Of a DNA stretch of 64,000 bases, positions 1-8,935 are shown one piece after another (within the stretch, counting starts at the first letter, position 1; the number at the start of each line of letters is the position of its first letter). The position numbers and the translations under genes were made by a program. Where the stretch lies: assembly GCA_045636145.1 (NCBI GenBank), contig JAZTWV010000047.1, forward strand, positions 1-64,000. The letters are read 5' to 3'. This stretch comes from Flemingiibacterium sp045636145. Its GTDB lineage: Bacteria > Bacillota > Clostridia > Oscillospirales > CAG-272. Below the pieces are notes generated by a model that was not told where the DNA came from, did not search any database, and was given only the letters and a program-made list of their open reading frames with translations.

Positions 1-1775
1 ATATTTTCTAAATCATCTTTGTTATAATAGTCACTCCAATTATGCAGATAACAGTGGGTTCCGTTAATCAGGTCATAACTGCAGTCGGATATACCGCTGT
101 ACCAGCCAAAATCCGGTACTTGAGGTACTTGCGTGTAATACTGTGGTTTTAATTCTGCATATATACAAATTGCAAAATCGGAATTCAGGTCTGTTGTTAC
201 AGTAACGGTTTCTGTGGCAGATTCATAATATCTTGTATAATCATCAAGATCGGTGTAAGTAAAACCGTTTTGGGTAAGCGCAGCATTGTATAGCGTAAGA
301 CAAGTTGAGTAAACTTGGGCACGAGCAGTTGTGAGGTCTGCATCATTTGATTTTATTTCGTATATATCGTTGATGTCATATCTTGTAAAGATACCAAGCG
401 GTGTATCTTCTTTACTCAAAACATCAATGCCGGTAAAAGCGCCAAAATCGTAGACTTTGGAAAATCCGGGATAAAAAATATCATTCCACGGGTAAAAATC
501 TGCCTGGCTATTCACATCAAGTGTAGCAGCGCGCTCTATTGGTACTGCAAGATTAAGATCAGCTGTGTTACCGGTAATCCCTGCGGATGTTATTGCTATA
601 ACCTTACCGTATTCGTCAATCAAGGCACCGCCGCTGCTTCCGTGATCTATCGGAACAGATATTTGTATATAGTCGATTCCGTCAATGTTGCGCATGGGAT
701 TGGAAATAATACCTTGAGATAATGTATTTTCAAGTCCGTAAGGGCTTCCAATTGCGAAAACATTCTGACCTTGTTTGATTCCGGCAGAGCTGCCAATTTC
801 AAGGTATGGGAAGGTATCAGTGGTACTCTTTACCTTTAAAAGTGCTAAGTCATTATTTTTGTCATGATCAATAACTATTACATTGTCGTACTTTTTTCCG
901 TTGATGGTTGTTATTTTTATGGAATAACTGTTTGCCGCAACATGAAAATTGGTTATAGCATGACCGTCTGCAGTGATGAAAAATCCACTGCCGGTGCCGG
1001 CAAGTTCGCCATTATATCCGTAAACCTCTACGTAGAACACCGCAGGAGAGCATTTTTCGGATATTTGCACTGCGGTCAGCTTTTCCTCGCTGGAAACGGG
1101 TGCATCCGGTGTGGTCGTGGAGGTTGTTCCTGCTGGTTTCGAGTTCATTGCCGCGCCGTATTGCTCTACTGTAAACACATTTGCAGATATAAGCCTGTCT
1201 GATAGTGTATCGGCAGAGTTCTTTAGCTTTGTTGAAAGTGCAAGGTAAGATATTGTTGCTACGTCTGCTCTCCAGAAATTATCTATATCAACACTATCGG
1301 TCAAAATACCAACGTCTTTAGCGAGAGTATAGGGATCATTCCATGTGAAGTCTGCTCCGTTAGTATCAGAATAACCAAGTGCACGCAGAACAAATGTCAA
1401 ATAAGTTGCCGCTGTTGCGTCGCCGCTTCCGAATTTAGTATCTGACACACCATTAGTCAGTCCATTTACATAGGCATATCCAACGTACGCATTAGCCCAC
1501 GCAGGCACATCGTCGAATGGATGCTGCCATGTTCCTTCAAGTGCCTCCTGCTCTTTACCAAGCACGCGTATCAGCATAACAAGCGCTTCAACTCTTGTCG
1601 GTGCACGGTCAAGGTCAAAATCTGTGTCTGACACTCCTTTAAAAAGGCCGAGCTGCTTCAAAGTTACCGCATAGCCTTCTTCCACTGAGATGTCACGCTC
1701 TACTGCGGATATAGGCATAATTGTAATGCATATGCACATTACAAAACAAAGAAATAATGATATTTGCCGTTTCAT
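1..1775 (-). CDS. Exported SLH-domain trypsin-like serine protease (3' part missing)
   Basis: Partial gene: it starts at ATG 1775 after a GGAGG site and is still open at position 1. The first ~25 residues are a signal peptide (MKRQISLFLCFVMCI...). Residues ~30-205 resemble S-layer-homology repeats, as expected for a protein held on the cell wall. A Thr/Pro-rich linker is followed by a chymotrypsin-like (S1C, HtrA/DegP-type) domain with a visible triad: His ~278 in NFHV, Asp ~309 in NNDLAL and Ser ~381 in GSSGG. The rest, to residue ~590, is unrecognised and no PDZ domain is seen before the edge. It probably cleaves surface or secreted proteins; the substrate is unknown. It is divergent from the EF-G gene and has its own promoter. 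Confidence 0.85.
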   Translation of the reverse strand, partial: MKRQISLFLCFVMCICITIMPISAVERDISVEEGYAVTLKQLGLFKGVSDTDFDLDRAPTRVEALVMLIRVLGKEQEALEGTWQHPFDDVPAWANAYVGYAYVNGLTNGVSDTKFGSGDATAATYLTFVLRALGYSDTNGADFTWNDPYTLAKDVGILTDSVDIDNFWRADVATISYLALSTKLKNSADTLSDRLISANVFTVEQYGAAMNSKPAGTTSTTTPDAPVSSEEKLTAVQISEKCSPAVFYVEVYGYNGELAGTGSGFFITADGHAITNFHVAANSYSIKITTINGKKYDNVIVIDHDKNNDLALLKVKSTTDTFPYLEIGSSAGIKQGQNVFAIGSPYGLENTLSQGIISNPMRNIDGIDYIQISVPIDHGSSGGALIDEYGKVIAITSAGITGNTADLNLAVPIERAATLDVNSQADFYPWNDIFYPGFSKVYDFGAFTGIDVLSKEDTPLGIFTRYDINDIYEIKSNDADLTTARAQVYSTCLTLYNAALTQNGFTYTDLDDYTRYYESATETVTVTTDLNSDFAICIYAELKPQYYTQVPQVPDFGWYSGISDCSYDLINGTHCYLHNWSDYYNKDDLEN

Positions 1776-1809
1776 ATAATTGCCTCCAAACATTTGTTTT
1801 GCAAACACA

Positions 1810-1838
1810 ATTATACCATATTTACAAACAAAAGTCAA
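1810..1838 (-). promoter_or_regulatory. Promoter of the SLH-protease
   Basis: On the minus strand, TTGACT and TATAAT are separated by 17 bp, and TGG precedes the -10 (extended -10). The predicted start of transcription is near 1803, about 28 nt before the ATG. Confidence 0.75.
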
Positions 1839-1998
1839 TATATATTGTGTCTAAGGTATTATTGCAATAAATTACGAAGGCATATTTTTATAGTATTTAG
1901 GTGGAATATCATCATATAATGATCACTCAATGTGCATTGTGCACAAAAAATGCTCGTTGATTTCTATACTTCGGTGGTGATTATTTTTTTCAAACCCC

Positions 1999-2027
1999 TT
2001 GAAAAAATACCTCGCATAATGTATAAT
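1999..2027 (+). promoter_or_regulatory. Promoter of the EF-G paralogue
   Basis: TTGAAA (1999-2004) and TATAAT (2022-2027) are 17 bp apart. The transcript would start near 2034 and carry a leader of about 137 nt. The rest of the 396-nt divergent spacer (1776-2171) shows no other gene or clear site. Confidence 0.75.
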
Positions 2028-2171
2028 GGAAAGTGTACTAAGCTAACGAATATTATAGTTTATCACCAAAACGCGATGATTTATCATGTTCGAATGACTT
2101 AAATGTGTCCCGCACAAAGTGCAAGTGGACGGTACATTCCCTATAATACATTAGAAAAGGAGTAATTAACA

Positions 2172-4244
2172 ATGGACAAGATCACCACAAAAAGTATAAG
2201 AAACGTTGCCCTGCTCGGCCACGGCGGAAGCGGAAAGACTTCACTTTGTGAAGCTATGCTGTATCTGGCAAAAGAGACCGACCGTCTCGGCAGAACTCCT
2301 GAGGGAAACACCGTAAGTGACTATGACCCCGAAGAAATTCGCAGAGGCTTCTCACTTTCGACTACAGTCGATCCGCTTACATGGCAGGAAAGTAAGATAA
2401 ATATACTTGATACTCCCGGCTATCTTGATTTCACGGGAGAGGTTCTTGAGGGAATGAGAGTTGCGGACAGCGCGCTGATCGTTGTTGACGGTCGAAACGG
2501 CGTCGAGGTCGGCACTGAGCTTGCATGGGATATGGCTGAAAAGGAAGGCATCCCGAAGGCATTCTTTATCAACCGTTTTGATGACGGTGAAGCTCGTTTT
2601 AAGAGAGTGTTTGACGCTCTCCGTGAAAAATTCGGCGTTACCGTATGTCCTCTGCTTATACCGATGATCGAGGGCGACAAGGTAATCGGCTTCCTTAACC
2701 TTATTGATATGAAGGCTGAGGTATATGACAAGAGCGGTGCTAACATGGTTTCGCAGATCCCTGATGAGTTCAAGGAAATTGCTGAAGAATACCGCAATAT
2801 GCTGTACGAATCCATAGCACAGACAAGTGATGATCTTATGGATAAGTTCTTCAACGAAGAACCCATTACATATAACGAAGCAATGAACGCTGTTCACGAC
2901 GGTATCATAAACGGCGATATTATTCCCGTATTCTGCGGCTCTGCTACCAAGATGTGGGGCGTTACCGCGGTACTTGATACCATCGCTAATTCCTTCCCGC
3001 GTCCGACAGCACGCAAGACCGAGATTATTGTAACTCCTGACGGAGAGGATGAAATTGCCATTGATCCCGAGGGCGAAGCTTCGCTGTTCGTATTCAAGAC
3101 TGTTGCTGACCCGTTTGTAGGTAAGATGTCCTTCTTCAAGGTTATGAACGGAAATCTTACGAAAGATATGACTCTGCGCAATACAACAACCGGCGGAAAT
3201 GAAAAGCTTGCCCGCATCTATACCATCCGTGGCAAGAAGCAGACCGAGGTTGACGCGCTCTGCTGCGGCGATATCGGTATGACCGCAAAGCTCAATGCTA
3301 CCAACACAGGCGATACACTTACCGCATCATCCAAAGATATCAAATACAAGGGAATCGCGTTCCCCGAGCCTTTCCTTACTCAGGCTATCAAGCCTCTCGC
3401 AAAGGGCGACGAAGACAAGATATCCTCGGGTATTGCAAAGCTGCTTGAGGAGGATCTTACCACTCGCTACGAGAATAATGCGGAGACAAAGCAGCTTCTT
3501 ATCTCCGGTGTGGGCGATATTCACCTTGACGTGCTTGTAGCAAAGCTTAAGAACCGTTTCGGTACATCCGTACTTCTTGAAAAGCCCAAGATCGCTTACC
3601 GCGAGACAATCAAGAAGACTGTTGAGGCTGAAGGAAAGCATAAGAAGCAGTCCGGCGGTCACGGTCAGTACGGTCATGTTCGCATTAAGTTCGCACCCGG
3701 CGAGGGCGACGGTCTTACATTCACAGAGAGCGTTGTAGGCGGCGCTGTACCGAAGGGCTTCTTCCCGGCGGTAGAAAAGGGTCTGATCGAAGCAATGCAG
3801 AAGGGTGTTCTTGCAGGCTATCCTGTTGTAGGTCTTGCGGCTGATCTTTACGACGGCTCATACCATGATGTAGACTCCTCGGAAATGTCCTTTAAGATGG
3901 CGGCAAGCCTTGCATATAAGGAAGGTCTTCCTAAGGCAAATCCCATACTTCTTGAGCCTGTGGGCGCACTTAACTGCGTTGTGCCAGACAATATGGTGGG
4001 TGACGTTATAGGCGATCTCAACAAGCGCCGCGGTCGTGTGCTTGGTATGGAAGCTTCTCATGAAAAGAAGGGATATACCGTAGTTCAGGCGGAGGTTCCG
4101 AAGGCTGAGATGATGGATTATCCCATTGCGCTCCGTGCAACCACTCAGGGTCGCGGAAGCTTCACCTTCTATTTTGAACGCTATGAGGAAGTACCTGCCA
4201 ATGTTGCGCAGAAGATCATAGCGGATGCACAGAAAGAAGCATAA
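2172..4244 (+). CDS. Elongation factor G-like translational GTPase (EF-G paralogue)
   Basis: A 690-residue protein with the five-domain layout of EF-G; SD AGGAG lies 9 nt before the ATG. The GTPase motifs differ from the housekeeping factor: the P-loop is GHGGSGKTS (usual AHIDAGKTT), switch II is DTPGYLDF (usual DTPGHVDF, so the His that positions the catalytic water is Tyr) and the G4 site is NRFD. The C-terminal GGHGQYGHVRIKF and RGSFTFYFERYEEVP segments are EF-G domain IV/V signatures. It stands alone, not beside rpsL-rpsG-tuf, which fits an EF-G2-type paralogue rather than the main fusA. Its exact role (translocation, recycling or stress) cannot be told from the sequence. Confidence 0.85.
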   Translation: MDKITTKSIRNVALLGHGGSGKTSLCEAMLYLAKETDRLGRTPEGNTVSDYDPEEIRRGFSLSTTVDPLTWQESKINILDTPGYLDFTGEVLEGMRVADSALIVVDGRNGVEVGTELAWDMAEKEGIPKAFFINRFDDGEARFKRVFDALREKFGVTVCPLLIPMIEGDKVIGFLNLIDMKAEVYDKSGANMVSQIPDEFKEIAEEYRNMLYESIAQTSDDLMDKFFNEEPITYNEAMNAVHDGIINGDIIPVFCGSATKMWGVTAVLDTIANSFPRPTARKTEIIVTPDGEDEIAIDPEGEASLFVFKTVADPFVGKMSFFKVMNGNLTKDMTLRNTTTGGNEKLARIYTIRGKKQTEVDALCCGDIGMTAKLNATNTGDTLTASSKDIKYKGIAFPEPFLTQAIKPLAKGDEDKISSGIAKLLEEDLTTRYENNAETKQLLISGVGDIHLDVLVAKLKNRFGTSVLLEKPKIAYRETIKKTVEAEGKHKKQSGGHGQYGHVRIKFAPGEGDGLTFTESVVGGAVPKGFFPAVEKGLIEAMQKGVLAGYPVVGLAADLYDGSYHDVDSSEMSFKMAASLAYKEGLPKANPILLEPVGALNCVVPDNMVGDVIGDLNKRRGRVLGMEASHEKKGYTVVQAEVPKAEMMDYPIALRATTQGRGSFTFYFERYEEVPANVAQKIIADAQKEA

Positions 4245-4296
4245 AAGAATATATTAGCATGGGCGTCTTTGCTAAAATTTAATATTATTTATAGTT

Positions 4297-4349
4297 AAAA
4301 GAAGCACACGGACAGTAAGATTTGATATCTTACTCTGTGTGCTTCTTTT
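4297..4349. terminator. Bidirectional terminator between EF-G paralogue and clpX
   Basis: A perfect 13-bp outer stem (4297-4309 with 4337-4349) and an 8-bp inner stem (4314-4321 with 4327-4334) enclose a 5-nt loop. T-runs lie on both sides, so it can end both converging transcripts. Confidence 0.85.
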
Positions 4350-4356
4350 GTTGTAA

Positions 4357-5679
4357 TTATTTTGCCGCTTTTAAGCTCTTTTGTGTAAGTGTAGCGAGTT
4401 CGGTGATATAATCTGCCGATGATTTTTTGTTAACAACATCCTCGGTGATAATTACCTTAGCAACATCGCCTCTTGACGGTACATCATACATAATATCTGT
4501 CATGATATCCTCGATAATGGCGCGAAGTCCGCGTGCTCCCGTGTTTCGCTCGATAGCAAGCTTAGCGATGGCACGTACTGCACTTTCGTCAAATACAAGC
4601 TCAGCGCCGTCCATGCCCACAAGCTTCTGATACTGCTTAACAAGCGCATTCTTCGGCTCGGTAAGTATACGGACAAGAGCTGTTTCATCAAGACTGTCAA
4701 GTGATACTATAACGGGAAGTCTTCCCACAAGCTCGGGGATAAGACCGTACTTTACAATATCGTGGGGGGTAACATCTCTGAAAATGCCCTGCTTAAGCTT
4801 CTCGTCCTGCTTCTTAACATCGCTGGTAAAGCCCACAAGCTGACTGCCTTTGCGTTCTGCGATGAGGTCTTCCAATTTATCAAACGCACCGCCGCAGATA
4901 AACAGAATGTTCTCTGTATTTATCTGAATAAACTCCTGATTGGGATGCTTGCGTCCGCCCTGAGGGGGAACATTTGATGTAGTACCCTCAAGAATCTTTA
5001 AAAGAGCCTGCTGTACACCCTCGCCCGATACATCACGGGTGATGGAGCGGTTTTCGCTCTTTCTTGATATCTTGTCGATCTCGTCGATGTATATAATACC
5101 GTGCTCGGCGCGCTCAATATCGTAATCCGCCGCCTGAATGAGCCTGAGAAGTATGTTTTCAACATCCTCACCAACATAGCCGGCTTCGGTAAGCGTAGTA
5201 GCATCGGCTATTGCAAAGGGCACTTTCAGAGCTTTAGCAAGCGTCTGCGCGAGATAGGTCTTGCCCACACCTGTAGAACCGAGAAGGAGTACGTTGCTCT
5301 TCTGTATTTCTACATCGTCGGAGTTCTGCGTTTCTGCGGACTTTCTGCCGCGGCGTTGGGATTTTGGGGCGTTCAGTATGCGCTTGTAATGATTGTATAC
5401 TGCAACCGACAACACTTTTTTTGCCGCATCCTGTCCGATAACGTATTCATCCAGCATAGATTTGATCTGTGCAGGCTTTGGGAGTGTGGCAAGAGAAAGC
5501 TCCTCTGTCCCGCTCATCATCTGTTCGTGATCGAATATTATCTGATTGCAGGCTTCGATGCAGTTATCGCATATTGTTGCACCTGTAGGAGAGGGAATAA
5601 GAAATTCAACCTGCGTTTCGCTTCTTCCGCAAAAGGAGCAATGCTTCATCTGATTGTTAGACTTCTGATTGTTAGCCAT
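4357..5679 (-). CDS. clpX: ATP-dependent Clp protease ATP-binding subunit ClpX
   Basis: Unfoldase that feeds tagged substrates into ClpP; 440 residues, full length. An N-terminal four-Cys zinc-binding domain (CSFCGR ... CDNC, residues ~14-38) recognises substrates and adaptors. The AAA+ module shows Walker A GSTGVGKT, Walker B IIYIDEIDK and the GGAFD and GLIPELVGRLP segments typical of ClpX. The start has SD AGGAAG. It is the last gene of tig-clpP-clpX, 14 nt after clpP, and ends at a bidirectional terminator. Confidence 0.97.
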   Translation of the reverse strand: MANNQKSNNQMKHCSFCGRSETQVEFLIPSPTGATICDNCIEACNQIIFDHEQMMSGTEELSLATLPKPAQIKSMLDEYVIGQDAAKKVLSVAVYNHYKRILNAPKSQRRGRKSAETQNSDDVEIQKSNVLLLGSTGVGKTYLAQTLAKALKVPFAIADATTLTEAGYVGEDVENILLRLIQAADYDIERAEHGIIYIDEIDKISRKSENRSITRDVSGEGVQQALLKILEGTTSNVPPQGGRKHPNQEFIQINTENILFICGGAFDKLEDLIAERKGSQLVGFTSDVKKQDEKLKQGIFRDVTPHDIVKYGLIPELVGRLPVIVSLDSLDETALVRILTEPKNALVKQYQKLVGMDGAELVFDESAVRAIAKLAIERNTGARGLRAIIEDIMTDIMYDVPSRGDVAKVIITEDVVNKKSSADYITELATLTQKSLKAAK

Positions 5680-5693
5680 TTTAACTTCCTTTA

Positions 5694-6284
5694 TCAGTTT
5701 TCTCTTTTTGCGATCACCTTGTCGATAAGACCGTATGCCATTGCGGCATCGGCTGTTAAGAAGTTGTCGCGGTTTGTATCCTTTTCGATCTGCTCTACAG
5801 TCTGACCTGTGCGCTCAGCGAGAATCGTATTCATGCGCTCGCGGATGCGGATGATATGGTCAGCGTGGATCTTGATGTCGGACGCCTGACCTTGCAGACC
5901 GCCGAGAAGGGGCTGATGGATCATTATTTCACTGTTGGGAAGTGCAAAACGCTTGCCCTTTGTGCCAGCGGCAAGGAGAAAAGCACCCATGCTTGCCGCC
6001 ATACCGATACAGATGGTAGAAACATCACACTTGATGAAATTCATGGTGTCATAGATCGCCATACCTGCGGATATAGAGCCGCCAGGACTGTTGATGTAGA
6101 GATTTATATCCTTGTCGGGGTCCTGTGCTTCAAGGAAAAGAAGCTGTGCTACAACAAGGGAGGCGGTCTGATCGTTTACTTCATCCGCCAAAAATACGAT
6201 ACGGTCATTGAGAAGTCTTGAAAAAATATCGTAGGAGCGTTCACCTCGAACGGTCTGCTCCACGACCATTGGTACAAGTGCCAT
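5694..6284 (-). CDS. clpP: ATP-dependent Clp protease proteolytic subunit ClpP
   Basis: Self-assembling serine peptidase chamber; 196 residues, the usual length. The catalytic Ser lies in GMAASMGAFLL, the His in MIHQPLGG and the Asp in the C-terminal part (NFLTADAA). The N-terminal MALVPMVVEQT sequence, with no pro-peptide extension, matches typical ClpP. It sits between tig and clpX on one transcript. Together with ClpX it would degrade ssrA-tagged and regulatory proteins. Confidence 0.97.
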   Translation of the reverse strand: MALVPMVVEQTVRGERSYDIFSRLLNDRIVFLADEVNDQTASLVVAQLLFLEAQDPDKDINLYINSPGGSISAGMAIYDTMNFIKCDVSTICIGMAASMGAFLLAAGTKGKRFALPNSEIMIHQPLLGGLQGQASDIKIHADHIIRIRERMNTILAERTGQTVEQIEKDTNRDNFLTADAAMAYGLIDKVIAKREN

Positions 6285-6346
6285 ATTAGTTTACCTTTCT
6301 TCTGCGAAAAAACGCAAATAATGTATTTTTGCTTTTAATAATCACA

Positions 6347-6366
6347 CGGGCGACCGAAGCCGCCCG
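6347..6366 (-). other. Hairpin between tig and clpP
   Basis: A CGGGCG/CGCCCG stem with a GC-rich 8-nt loop sits in the 108-nt tig-clpP gap. There is no T-run after it on the minus strand, so it is more likely a processing or partial-attenuation structure than a full terminator. A weaker TGCG/CGCA hairpin lies nearer clpP (about 6303-6316). Confidence 0.35.
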
Positions 6367-6392
6367 CTATGCTATTATATTTACAGGCGAAA

Positions 6393-7700
6393 TTATTCAG
6401 CCTTAGGAGCCTCGTATGCCTTTTCGGTAACTTTTGCCTTTTCCTTAACAAGCTCAACAGCCTTCTTAACGGATACGTCTGCAGTAACCATAGCAGCGTC
6501 AACCATTTCACGAAGCTTGTCGATCTCCATGTTGTAAGCCTTGGACATACGCTCGTATTCCTCGTTCACCTCAGCGTCGGTGGGAACGATTTTTTCAAGC
6601 TCAACGATCTTCTCAAGAGCGAGTCTGGTCTTTACCTGACGCTCTGCCTGAGGTGCCATCTGAGTTCTGAGGGCGTCAAGATTAAGGCCTGTGTACTGGA
6701 AGTAGGTCTTGAGGTCAAGTCCCTGCATACGGAGTCTGCTGTCGAAATCGCGAACAAAGTTCTCGGTCTCAGCATCAAACATAGGCTTAGGAATCTCAGC
6801 TTCAAGCTTTTCGATAAGAGCACCGATTATCTGCTCCTCTATCTCGCCGTCAGCGGTCTTGTTGTATCTGTCCTGGATTTTTGCCTTAACATCTGCTTTA
6901 TATTCAGCAAATGTATCAAATTCGGAAACATCCTTTGCAAACTCGTCATCAAGCTCGGGAAGCTCATTGAACTTTATCTCATGAAGCTTGCACTTGAATA
7001 CGGCAGGCTTACCTGCAAGCTCTTTTGCATGATATTCTTCGGGGAAAGTAACGTTTACGTCGAACTCGTCGCCGATGTTCTTGCCAACGATCTGCTCCTC
7101 AAAGCCGGGGATAAAGGAGCCGGAACCGAGAGTGAGAGTATACTTCTCAGCCTTGCCGCCGTCAAAAGCAACGCCGTCAACATAGCCGTCGAAGTCGATA
7201 ACGGTGATGTCGCCGTCCTGTGCGGCACGGTCAGAAATCTCGATCTGACGGGAGTTGCGTGCACGAATCTGCTCGATCTCTGCATCAGCGTCAGCGTCGG
7301 ACGCCTCGCGTACAGTCTTGGTAACTTCAATTCCGAGATAGTCGGAAATCTTAACCTCAGGCTTTGTATAGAATCTTGCCTTGAAGGTAACGCCGTCGTC
7401 GTCAATGGAAACAACGTCAAATTCAGGCTGGCTTACGATATCAAACTTCTGATCCTTCATAGCATCGTCGTAAGCAGGTCCAACGATCTCGTTGAGTGCT
7501 TCATCATAGAACACGCCCTTGCCGTACATCTTTTCGATGATGTGCTTCGGTGCTTTACCCTTGCGGAAGCCGGGAACGCTGATGTTCTTTACATTCTTCT
7601 TGAATGCCTTGTCGCAAGCTGCATCGAAAGCTGCCTTATCAGCAGTAAATTCAATTTCAACGACATTGGTTTCGGGTTTGTTTACATTTTTTAAGCTCAT
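6393..7700 (-). CDS. tig: Trigger factor (ribosome-associated chaperone and prolyl isomerase)
   Basis: 435 residues with the three trigger-factor domains in order: the N-terminal ribosome-binding domain with the GFRKGKAP signature (residues ~45-52), a central FKBP-type domain (~155-240, with DGDITVIDFDGYVDG), and a helical C-terminal chaperone domain. It meets nascent chains at the exit tunnel. GGAGG lies just before the ATG. First gene of the tig-clpP-clpX operon, pairing de novo folding with proteolysis. Confidence 0.95.
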   Translation of the reverse strand: MSLKNVNKPETNVVEIEFTADKAAFDAACDKAFKKNVKNISVPGFRKGKAPKHIIEKMYGKGVFYDEALNEIVGPAYDDAMKDQKFDIVSQPEFDVVSIDDDGVTFKARFYTKPEVKISDYLGIEVTKTVREASDADADAEIEQIRARNSRQIEISDRAAQDGDITVIDFDGYVDGVAFDGGKAEKYTLTLGSGSFIPGFEEQIVGKNIGDEFDVNVTFPEEYHAKELAGKPAVFKCKLHEIKFNELPELDDEFAKDVSEFDTFAEYKADVKAKIQDRYNKTADGEIEEQIIGALIEKLEAEIPKPMFDAETENFVRDFDSRLRMQGLDLKTYFQYTGLNLDALRTQMAPQAERQVKTRLALEKIVELEKIVPTDAEVNEEYERMSKAYNMEIDKLREMVDAAMVTADVSVKKAVELVKEKAKVTEKAYEAPKAE

Positions 7701-7810
7701 TGTTTTTTATTCCTCCATGAGATATGTGCCGCTTCATGCGGGCAGCACATATACTCAAAATGCTGCGCGATACACAGTCTGCGACCATTATAAATTTTTA
7801 CCTAAATTAT

Positions 7811-7838
7811 ATTATACTATAAATTCTCGTAATGTCAA
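7811..7838 (-). promoter_or_regulatory. Promoter of tig-clpP-clpX
   Basis: Perfect TTGACA and TATAAT hexamers with a 16-bp spacer on the minus strand. The leader of about 100 nt contains an ATATGTGC/GCACATAT stem-loop (about 7722-7753) just before the ribosome site. No CIRCE element or clear CtsR repeat was seen. Confidence 0.8.
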
Positions 7839-7877
7839 TAACCTTGAGGATAAATTTTAAATTATTTCAGAATTTTG

Positions 7878-8627
7878 TTAAAAATTATCATCGGGAAGTA
7901 TGATAAGCGGGGTGAAATCAAGAAAATCTGCCGATGTAAGGGTATATCTTATGCCGCCGGACACTTCGCTTCGCGGAATGTCGTAAACTCCGTGGATGTG
8001 ACCGTAGTAGCATCGCTTTATGTCAAACTTCTGAAGCACAGCCACTATCTCCCGGCATACATATCCGCGAAAATCCGCAGGGAAGTGAAGAAATACCAAG
8101 ATTTCCCTATTGATACCGTCCTCGGCATATTTTTCATCGCGGAGCTTCACCGCTTCGGTAAGACTGAGCTCAAGTCTGATAGCCTCTCTTGCCACGATTT
8201 TCTGATAATCAGCCTCCTGCGGCATTTTTCGGTTGGACTCGTCAATATACCATCCGCGTGAACCGCAGATTATAAATTCCTCGGCGCAGTATGCGTTGTT
8301 GTAGAGAAATTTCAGCGTTCTAAGTCCGTTTTCCTCGCAGAGCTTATTAAGCTTTGTTAGCGATGTCCACCAATAGTCGTGATTGCCGCGTCCGATTATT
8401 TTATTGCCGTTCAGAGCATCAAGAAATTTCAAGTCCTCAAGTGCCGCTGTGTGGCTCATGGACCAGGAAATATCACCGGCTATCACAACCGTATCATTTT
8501 CCCCCACAAGCTTATTCCATCTTGTGCGGAGCTTATCGGTATATCCCGACCATCTTGCTCCGAAAATATCCATGGGTTTGTTTTCAGTTGTAGAAAGATG
8601 CGTGTCGGACAAAACATACAGTGACAT
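7878..8627 (-). CDS. Calcineurin-like metallophosphoesterase
   Basis: 249 residues with the binuclear metal-site motifs of the family: DTHL near the start (DxH), GDISW (GDxxx), GNHDYWW (GNHD) and a C-terminal GHIHG. Cytoplasmic, with no signal peptide. SD CAGGAG precedes ATG 8627. The substrate is unknown; relatives are annotated only as predicted phosphohydrolases. It lies upstream of tig, but tig has its own promoter. Confidence 0.85.
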   Translation of the reverse strand: MSLYVLSDTHLSTTENKPMDIFGARWSGYTDKLRTRWNKLVGENDTVVIAGDISWSMSHTAALEDLKFLDALNGNKIIGRGNHDYWWTSLTKLNKLCEENGLRTLKFLYNNAYCAEEFIICGSRGWYIDESNRKMPQEADYQKIVAREAIRLELSLTEAVKLRDEKYAEDGINREILVFLHFPADFRGYVCREIVAVLQKFDIKRCYYGHIHGVYDIPRSEVSGGIRYTLTSADFLDFTPLIILPDDNF

Positions 8628-8719
8628 AAATTTCTCCTGTCTTTACTTCGCGGAATAATCCTCTGCCGTGGGGAAATACTGATACCGTAAAGTCTTGCTT
8701 TACCGAAAGGAGCGGAAAT

Positions 8720-8935
8720 ATGGGACTTTTTGCCGATAATCTCGCCCTCGGTTCAAACACTGTTCCGCGTCATATAAGGGGCATTACCTGCGACGTCAAG
8801 AACTGTGCATATCATGACGGTGACAACTTCTGTACTGCCGAGCGTGTGACAATAGGAAGTGTAATTGCCACAAGCAGAGAAGCAACACGCTGTGCCACAT
8901 TTGAGCCGCGGGGAGATATAACTAAAAAATATTAG
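8720..8935 (+). CDS. Small Cys-rich DUF1540-type protein
   Basis: 71 residues; SD AAAGGAG. The core CDVKNCAYHDGDNFC and a later Cys match the spaced cysteines of DUF1540 proteins, which probably bind metal; their function is unknown. It is divergent from the phosphoesterase. A small GTAAAG/CTTTAC hairpin (8687-8703) precedes the ribosome site. Its stop codon directly abuts the stop of thrC on the other strand (8935/8936), leaving no room for a separate terminator. Confidence 0.75.
   Translation: MGLFADNLALGSNTVPRHIRGITCDVKNCAYHDGDNFCTAERVTIGSVIATSREATRCATFEPRGDITKKY

Noticed and set aside
864..1202. Plus-strand 112-codon ORF
   Set aside because: It lies over the protease coding strand, has no ribosome site and encodes a Cys-rich sequence without family features.
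6369..7694. Plus-strand 441-codon ORF opposite tig
   Set aside because: A mirror artefact of codon bias in tig: Leu-, Cys- and Val-rich with no ribosome site.
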